From: Mauremys mutica
Lineage: Eukaryota; Chordata; Testudines; Geoemydidae
DNA length: 64,000 nt
Assembly (NCBI RefSeq): GCF_020497125.1
Contig: NC_059080.1
Span: forward strand, 70,166,618 to 70,230,617
Direction: 5' to 3'
Shown here: positions 57,602-64,000 of the stretch, piece after piece
How the letters are laid out: every line of letters starts with the position of its first letter
How positions within the stretch are numbered: position 1 is the first letter of the stretch
Program-made: the position numbers and the translations under genes
Notes under the pieces: generated by a model
What the model saw: the letters and a program-made list of their open reading frames with translations, nothing else
Databases searched by the model: none
What the model was told of the DNA's origin: nothing

Positions 57602-57883
57602 GTTCCAGGACATACTCAGCAGCTGAAGCCAGAGATCATATTGTTAACTTGAGGGATTCAATGGCTTTGAAGCAATGAGTGGTGGAGCTTGCAAGTGAAG
57701 CAAGCTGATTAACTCTAGACTAAGATCATACAATAATATTGTGTTTCTATAAGCCCAATAGCTCTGGAGCAAGGGACTTACAGTCAAATCCATGCCAGTG
57801 CAGACAGCCAGTTCAAGGTCTATGCACCACATAAATTCTTTTAAACTCTCAAAAAAGGGTGTAAATGGGATTTGAGTGGTGCA
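57602..57883. other. Non-coding sequence
   Basis: No feature recognised. Confidence 0.5.
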
Positions 57884-57888
57884 TGGTG

Positions 57889-58641
57889 TGACAGATGTAA
57901 CCTCATGCAGTATCTTTAGGCACCACTAAATTACATTTATGAATGGTTTATGTACAATTGTGTTTTACTCCATGGGGGTGGGCTACCACAGCACTTCCAG
58001 AAACTAAAATTAATGGAGGGGTGGGGATTAAGGTGAGTTGCAAAGACTGGAAACAACTCTAGAGATGGTTTCCATATATTGGTTCAAACTGGGTTTTCCA
58101 GAGACCAAGAGACAAAAGAAAGAACTTAGGACATATGGACTGAGTTGAACTAACACAGGGTCTCTTTCTTTTGATTCAGCAAACAGATAGGACTTTTGGT
58201 CCTAAGACGACTCCCAACTCTTGCTGAAGAGTTGCAAGGGATGTTAGCCTATCAGACTCCCCAAGTGGAAGGTGGGAAATTTCTGGTATGTTTAGTAAGT
58301 GTGTAGGAACTTGTATTGTTTATGTGTTTTCGCTATGATGCTCTTCTCCGAAGAGTAAATGTACTCTGCTGAGAAAGAGCTGCATGGTAACTTGTAACTG
58401 TTGGCACACACTGGTCATGGCTCAGCTTTCTCACTGAGGGCTAGCAGGTAGACTGGCTTGATGGGGATATCACAGTGTATGGAAGTGGGCTGTGTAGCCT
58501 TAAAACTCCCACTTAGAAGAGAGTGGGACACGGGTTCCTGCTCAGAGACAGGTGATGGCTGGAGGCCTCAGACCTGACTGGGCATTCCTGGAATGAACTC
58601 CGGAGAGGGAATACAGATGTAGTTACCCTGAAAATGATACA
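57889..58641 (+). mobile_element. Solo LTR, 753 bp, with 5-bp target duplication
   Basis: Starts TGTGACAGATG and ends GAAAATGATACA. The direct repeat catgg at 57884-57888 and 58642-58646 matches a 5-bp retroviral-type duplication. It has no coding content. An AATAAA-like 'gagtaaatgtac' lies near 58353. The ERV family is not resolved. Confidence 0.6.
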
Positions 58642-58646
58642 CATGG

Positions 58647-58940
58647 AATTTGTGTGGGCCCTCTGCACAGGGATGAATTTCAGCCTTATTATACTAGTTA
58701 CAACTGGCCAAGACTGGGGAACCAAGAAATGTGATTCAAGAAATGTACCAAGCTCCATTGTAAAACTTGTAGATCTTGCAAGATAACCAATCCAAAGAAC
58801 TGTGGAGAGGTCCTTTAAAAATTAAAAATTACAAAAATTGAAATAGAAAAAATACTGTTGATGCAACATTAAGGTTGCACAATTGACAATTATACACTCA
58901 AAAGTCAGGCATTTCCAAAGTTTTATTTACAAAACACTTC
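58647..58940. other. Non-coding sequence
   Basis: No feature recognised. Confidence 0.5.
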
Positions 58941-58942
58941 TC

Positions 58943-59145
58943 CAGAGACCGTGTTGTCTAGCGGTGGACTGGGACTCAGAAGACCTCGATTACTATCCCG
59001 GCTCTGCCACTGGCCTACTGGGTGACTTAGGGCAAGTGACTTTAACCTCTATGTGCCTCAGTTTCCCCGCATGTAAAATGGGAATAATGATATTGGCCTC
59101 CTTTGTAAATCACTGAGATCTACTGATGAAAAGAGCTAAATATTG
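58943..59145 (+). repeat. Well-preserved MIR/CORE-SINE
   Basis: tRNA-like head 'gtgttgtctagcggtggact', a B-box-like 'cgattactatcccgg', 'ctctgccactggcctactgg', 'gggcaagtgactttaacctc', 'gcctcagtttccccgcatgt', 'aaaatgggaataatgatatt' and a tail 'gatctactgatgaaaagagc' occur in full MIR order. Least diverged SINE in the window. Confidence 0.85.
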
Positions 59146-61595
59146 TTCTCCCACAGTGCTAAATCCATAGTATCTCACAGGGATATTTTCTCTTCCAATT
59201 TTCCTTTCCTGTACTGTTTATTATCCTAATCCTACAAAGGGATCTCTATGGATGGACTCTTATGCCAACCTAGTTCCCTTTACAGGATCAGGGCCATAAA
59301 GGGATTTGTGCAACATGGCCAAGTGAACATTCCAATTAACATTGTAAACTCTGTGGTGCATAGAACTTGCCATCTATATCTGAAAAGTGCCACACACAAC
59401 TAAAGCACAGTAGTAATAAATAATAACTGATTCTATTGATGCAGCATACAATTATAGATGTAAGTTCCAGTCACATCTTTATATTACCACAAATACCATT
59501 CTTCTACGCCATTTTTTAGAGAAAAGTTAATTGTACCCCTGTGGCTGTAAAGCCAGTTTGCCTTAGTTCTCATGTAAAAGCCTTAGAGACACAAAATAAG
59601 AAAAAGGCCCCTATCCTGCCTTGTGAAGCATGCAGGAGGATCTCTGTGTCTGTGCCGCTGCCTCCTTGAAGTCTTTGCAGGCACAGGGATCTGTCCATAT
59701 GCACAACAGTGTAGGGTTGAGGTCTAAATTTTTAAAATGTCTAAAAATGATATAATGCAGTTTTATTATACATCAGGGTGACATTAGCTTAAGGTATGAT
59801 ATCTTATGAACCTGCAGGGATACAAATACATGATCTGTTTGAAAGGTTGGATGGACTCCCAATCCCTCCTATGAGACAGAGCCTCTGAGAGGTCACAAGA
59901 TTTTACTTTTAATCTTATTTTACATTTTCTATTGTGCCCATCACCACATTCTCCAAGCATTATATGTGGTGGATCTGAACAAATAATTTATTTGACAAAT
60001 TTCATCTTTGTTTCTGTTTGGAAAATGTTCACAAGCAGATTATTAAATATATTAGAGAATTTTGCAATCAAAATTATTCACAAATAATATGTATGAACAA
60101 TTCTTGATCTGCAAATCCGTTGTGAGCTGTTTATTGCAAATATTTGCAAACTGTGTTCATGAGTTACAAAAGCCACCTGTTCAAAACAGCACCCTAAGAT
60201 TTATAATGAACCAAGATAATGCGAATCAGAATATTACAAATAAACATACACTTTAAAGTCATCACTTCTCTCTGTATCTGTGCTAGTAAAGTTTGAAAGT
60301 TCAAAGAAAGTGAACACAAAGGATCATGAACATAGCTGAATTGAAATTTGGTTTTTAATTTGAATGAATATTTATAGAAAATTGTTTCCATTATGTCCTT
60401 AGTTTTGTTTAGTATAATCCCACAGGTGAAATAATATACATTATGCATGGAAAAGCTGTTTTAGGACATTTTTAAGGATTCTAAAATGTATTATTTATGA
60501 TTTTCTTCTCCCTTGGAAGTTTCTACCATTGTACTAATGGTAACTAAGACTTCCAGGTGAAGGGGTTTGAAAATCTGCACCAAGAAACAACTTTATAACT
60601 CTCTAAAAGATTCCTTAAAAAGCTTTCTGTGGAACATCTGGCACATATAGGGAATATGTGGTATAAAGTCGTTATTGACACTTGTTGGGATGAACTACAT
60701 AACTCCCACTCATGAGTGGTATGGTCATCCCAAATTCATAACAATAAATCTCTAGATTGCACCATAACATCACACACACACTCATACATGAGAGACAGAA
60801 AGTGAGCACACACAGAAAGAGTGGTGATGTCTAGGGGTTTAAATCAGCATAACTGAGATGGTTGCATGACACAAATAGTAGAATCATGAGGAAATTACAC
60901 TGGTCATCCCAGTTTATGGTGTACATGTATGTATATACATGAAAATATGAAATATATGAGAGAAGAAAGAAGGTCCTGACCAGAAGCATATAGTTTTATA
61001 CCGGATTATTTACTGAAACAGTAAAGTTCAATAAACAGTAAAGTACAATAAGAAACAAACAAAGGGCCTAACTCTAAAAGGTGCCAAGCAGCTTCACTTT
61101 CCATCAAAATCAACAGGTATTGTGGGTGCTTAGTCCCACTGAAGCCCAGCATCAAAATCAGAGACTCAAAAATCTTTACCTCAAACTGAGGATACGGGTC
61201 AGTGCTCAAGTTCAAGTCATCAAGTCCAATTCAATTCAAGTCAGCTCTTAGCTGCCAAGATAAGCAGCATCTTGGAGATGCTGTAGATGGATAGAAGTTT
61301 CTCTAGCTACACCAGGCCATTTATGGACCCTATCCTGAAATCTCTCTTTCCATGAACAGTTCCATTGGTGCAAAGGCTTTGATTCTCCAAGTCCTCATGA
61401 AACAGACAGCAAGCAGCCAAAAAAGAAGTCAGGGGTACTAGTCCTGGTTTATATCAGTGTAACAGAGAACAGAAACCAGCCAAAAATCTGATAAGAAGTG
61501 GAGCAGTGTTACGAAAATCACCATGTTATGGGGGAGGGGGGAAGCACCAAATGTTAAATTGCAGATAATATTTCATCTAATAATAAAGAGCTTTA
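59146..61595. other. Non-coding AT-rich sequence
   Basis: No gene or clear repeat recognised. Short (CA) runs occur near 60768-60781. Confidence 0.5.
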
Positions 61596-62260
61596 CAAAT
61601 ATGCCCACAAACACACAGAATGTAATGGAGAAACTTGGTTCACTAAAATTGGTATTGGGGAATTGGAGACGGGGGATAAGAAAGTGACAGATTTCTTAAA
61701 CAGTTGCTTTCCTTCTGTCATTACAGGAAGGGAAGGGTTGCCTAAGTCAGGGATATTTCATGGTATGTGGCGTTTGATAGTCGGCTGGTAATACTTTTAC
61801 CATCCGTCTAATTTTCCCAGAAGAGTCCTGACCTTAGCTGACACTTTCCTGAATTCCAAGAGGATGGCAAATGATCCTGAATTGCTACTGCATGGCCTAG
61901 CCATTTCAGTTTTGTTTACAGTTGTACCTGCATAACATTTTGTTCTGGGATGGGTTCCCTGGAGCAAAACTAGAAAAATCACTCATTGCCAAATGCCACA
62001 AAATGAAGGAATTAAACAGGGACGGTCACTCTGGGTAGCATTATTTAAAGACTGCAGATTTCAGGGGAGGCAAAGGTCCAGGTCCAGGTAACCTCCATCC
62101 ATTTAAAAGAAATGAAGATGGAAAGGATCAAAATCAGTTGCTAACTGTAGGCATTCTCTAGCGAGATGTAAGATTCCTGAGGATTGTAGCCTGGCAAATC
62201 AAACACAATAGTTTTTTAAAAGGGAGAGAAAAGGTACTTTATTATACTAAAGAACACAGC
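61596..62260 (+). mobile_element. Ancient CR1/L2-type LINE fragment
   Basis: 'gtgacagatttcttaaacag' near 61684, then 'KGPGPGNLHP' at about 62070-62105 and 'IPEDCSLANQ' at about 62170-62205, match the region between endonuclease and RT of CR1/L2 ('GPD-LHPK', 'IPEDWK-A'). Very diverged, with no long frame. Confidence 0.6.
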
Positions 62261-63780
62261 CCACTTGGATTAACAGCATTTGGGGATGGATGTGGAATTT
62301 AGCAAGCAGCACATAGCAAAAAACCAGCATGCAATTTCTTTCAAGCCGGCCCATGTCAACTTATTTGGACCAAAATCTTGCTTAAGGTGCAGCTCTGCTC
62401 TGAAAAATGATTCTGTAACATGGCATCATTGCATAATGCTTTGGAACCATGTAATATTTTGTTTGCTTCTGTGGCAGCAGCTCCATGCTTAAGAAATAGC
62501 CCAATGAGTGAGAGAGACTAAAGAAGAAAGATTCAAGCTAAGACAAAGCTTTTACTGGTGATAGGCTCAGCAAAGCACCTAAAAGCAACTACAGCATCAA
62601 TGGCAAAAGTCATTTTCCCCACAGTCTAACTGGCTATACATTCAGCTACAAAGAGCCACTTTCACCACCTGCAACAGTACAGGAGTCTGGTGAAACCCAA
62701 TAATGTTACACATGGGGTTCCACATTTATTGTCTCAAATTGATTTCCATATCAAATGCCCTAAGTCTCCTTTTGCTAGCCTTGGAAACAACCAGGGACCT
62801 GAGAATCAAGATGGGCTCTTTCCTTCTCATGTATCACAACTAGTAATGAAGGTTTTGTAGGGCAAATCACAACAGCAGTTATATCTGTGCATCTTTAAGG
62901 TATGCCCTCGGTGACACCTGTGCAACCTCGGGGCTGTGCATGTGACACTGATTGGAACGTAGCAAACAATTCTGTTGAAGATTCACAAAACAGAATAGAA
63001 TACAGATTCCTTTCTCTAGCCCAGACTCTAGTGTTAAATGAGATTAATGAAGAATGAACACCTCTTTGTCACTAATATCAAGAAGTAGGTACATACAAAA
63101 AGCAGATCCATTGGGTGGAGGCATCTTTTATCTTAACAGTGTTTCAGAGTAGAACCACAACTTAACCAACTGGTTGAAAATTCCTCAGTTAATGACTAGT
63201 ATGGAGACAAGTACTATGGATGTTATAGGCAGAGAACACTGAGGTTTTCAAAACTGACAACATGAATTTGCCTCGACGTTCCCATTCAAACTGATGGAAG
63301 TTGTGGGGATAAATCCACCTATGAAACTTGGAAAATGCCAGCTATACATTTCCTCAAAATTATCTGAGCGATGGCCTTGAGGTTTACTATCTAAACTCAC
63401 CCTACAAAAGGAAATATTAACTTCTCACAAAAGAAATTTATTTAAAAAATTGGAACAATAAATCATAAATTCTCAAAAGAAAGAGCCAAACCTTTACCCC
63501 AAAAACTCAAACCAAATTTGTGGTGGTGGTGGTTTGTTGTTGGTAGGATGTTTGATTTGGTTGGTAGGTTTAAGATCTGCAAAGATGTGCTTAATCTTTT
63601 TTACTTCATATTTGTGTGCCTCTGGACTTTCTGGTTCTTGCTGAAAGCAACCAAGATATTTCAAGAGAGGCTTTTTTCCATTGTATTTCTGTCCAATACA
63701 GAGGGAGAAATTTCCAGATCTGACAAGGATTAAAAAAATATATATCAGAATGTTTGGGTGCTTATCCAGCCAGAGCTCTT
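62261..63780. other. Non-coding sequence
   Basis: A (GGT)n patch lies at about 63520-63535. No gene recognised. Confidence 0.5.
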
Positions 63781-64000
63781 ACACCAGGTGTGACTGGGTG
63801 CCTGTGATAGACCACACTGATAATGCCACACTCAGGGCAGACAATCCCCAAATCTGGTGGTTTACTTTATAATTAGATTCACCAAATCAGTAACAAAAGA
63901 GCATCTGCAGTACCACACTGTTTAACCAGAAGCCAAACACAGTCCCCTTTAGGCATTCCAGCCCTTGGCTCCCATCCAGGCAACCCAATCTAATATAGTG
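63781..64000. repeat. Possible LTR-type repeat running off the window
   Basis: The text from 'gtgcctgtgatagaccacac' to the end ('ggcattccagcccttggctc', 'gcaacccaatctaatatagt') is CA-rich and looks like the start of a reptile retroviral LTR or internal sequence, but only one side is in view. Confidence 0.3.

Noticed and set aside
58943..59145. tRNA gene
   Set aside because: The A/B-box-like words belong to a MIR SINE head; no complete cloverleaf was visible.

Overview
The window is vertebrate genomic DNA, most likely from a turtle or close reptilian relative (inference). The evidence is abundant CR1 LINEs with octamer (TCTATGAT-type) 3' ends, tRNA-derived MIR/CORE-SINEs, many hAT and PIF/Harbinger elements, a DIRS-like element and Penelope-like elements. 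Nothing prokaryotic is present. Most long open frames are accidents of GC-rich or tandem repeats, or decayed retroelement genes.

Host gene: two short exons at 29890-30014 and 30338-30434 (+) match consecutive exons of Cullin-3. They are joined by a 323-bp GT-AG intron in matching phase (AG|A gives Arg). Three residues differ from the nearly invariant vertebrate protein, including Gly to Asp in the HSGRQLT motif, and no other CUL3 exon was found in the window. This is therefore either a piece of CUL3 inside very large introns or, perhaps more likely, a partial unprocessed duplicate. Other sequence with no recognised repeat is intronic or intergenic.

Layout. 0-5.4 kb: old SINEs, one holding a 71-bp TTAA-flanked MITE, and a GC-rich hAT-like composite with a 66-bp minisatellite. 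5.4-13.1 kb: a nested repeat cluster of CR1, a Penelope-like 3' end with a GIY-YIG remnant, a reverse-strand Ty3/gypsy element split by a hAT inside RNase H, and a CR1 with RT. 13.1-20.9 kb: hAT and Harbinger MITEs and a Penelope-like palindrome. 20.9-25 kb: a reverse-strand DIRS-like tyrosine-recombinase retrotransposon lacking its RT core. 25-36 kb: the CUL3 exons, CR1s, a hAT with a 74-bp palindromic tandem array, and two foldbacks. 36-43.4 kb: old repeats, a second Penelope-like palindrome and two hATs sharing an internal module. 43.4-48.2 kb: a complete PIF/Harbinger transposon with decayed transposase and Myb-like genes, TIRs and TTA target duplications, interrupted by a CR1. 48.4-51.8 kb: a long terminal repeat holding a MITE and a CR1 that itself holds another LTR. 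51.8-64 kb: a LINE zinc-finger fragment, more hATs, a third LTR with a 5-bp target duplication, a clear MIR and ancient CR1.

The most interesting signals are the diverged CUL3 exon pair; the Penelope-like palindromes and a 36-bp micro-insertion sharing one terminal motif with 11-14 bp target duplications; a hammerhead-ribozyme-like core in those elements; and palindromic tandem modules inside non-autonomous hATs.
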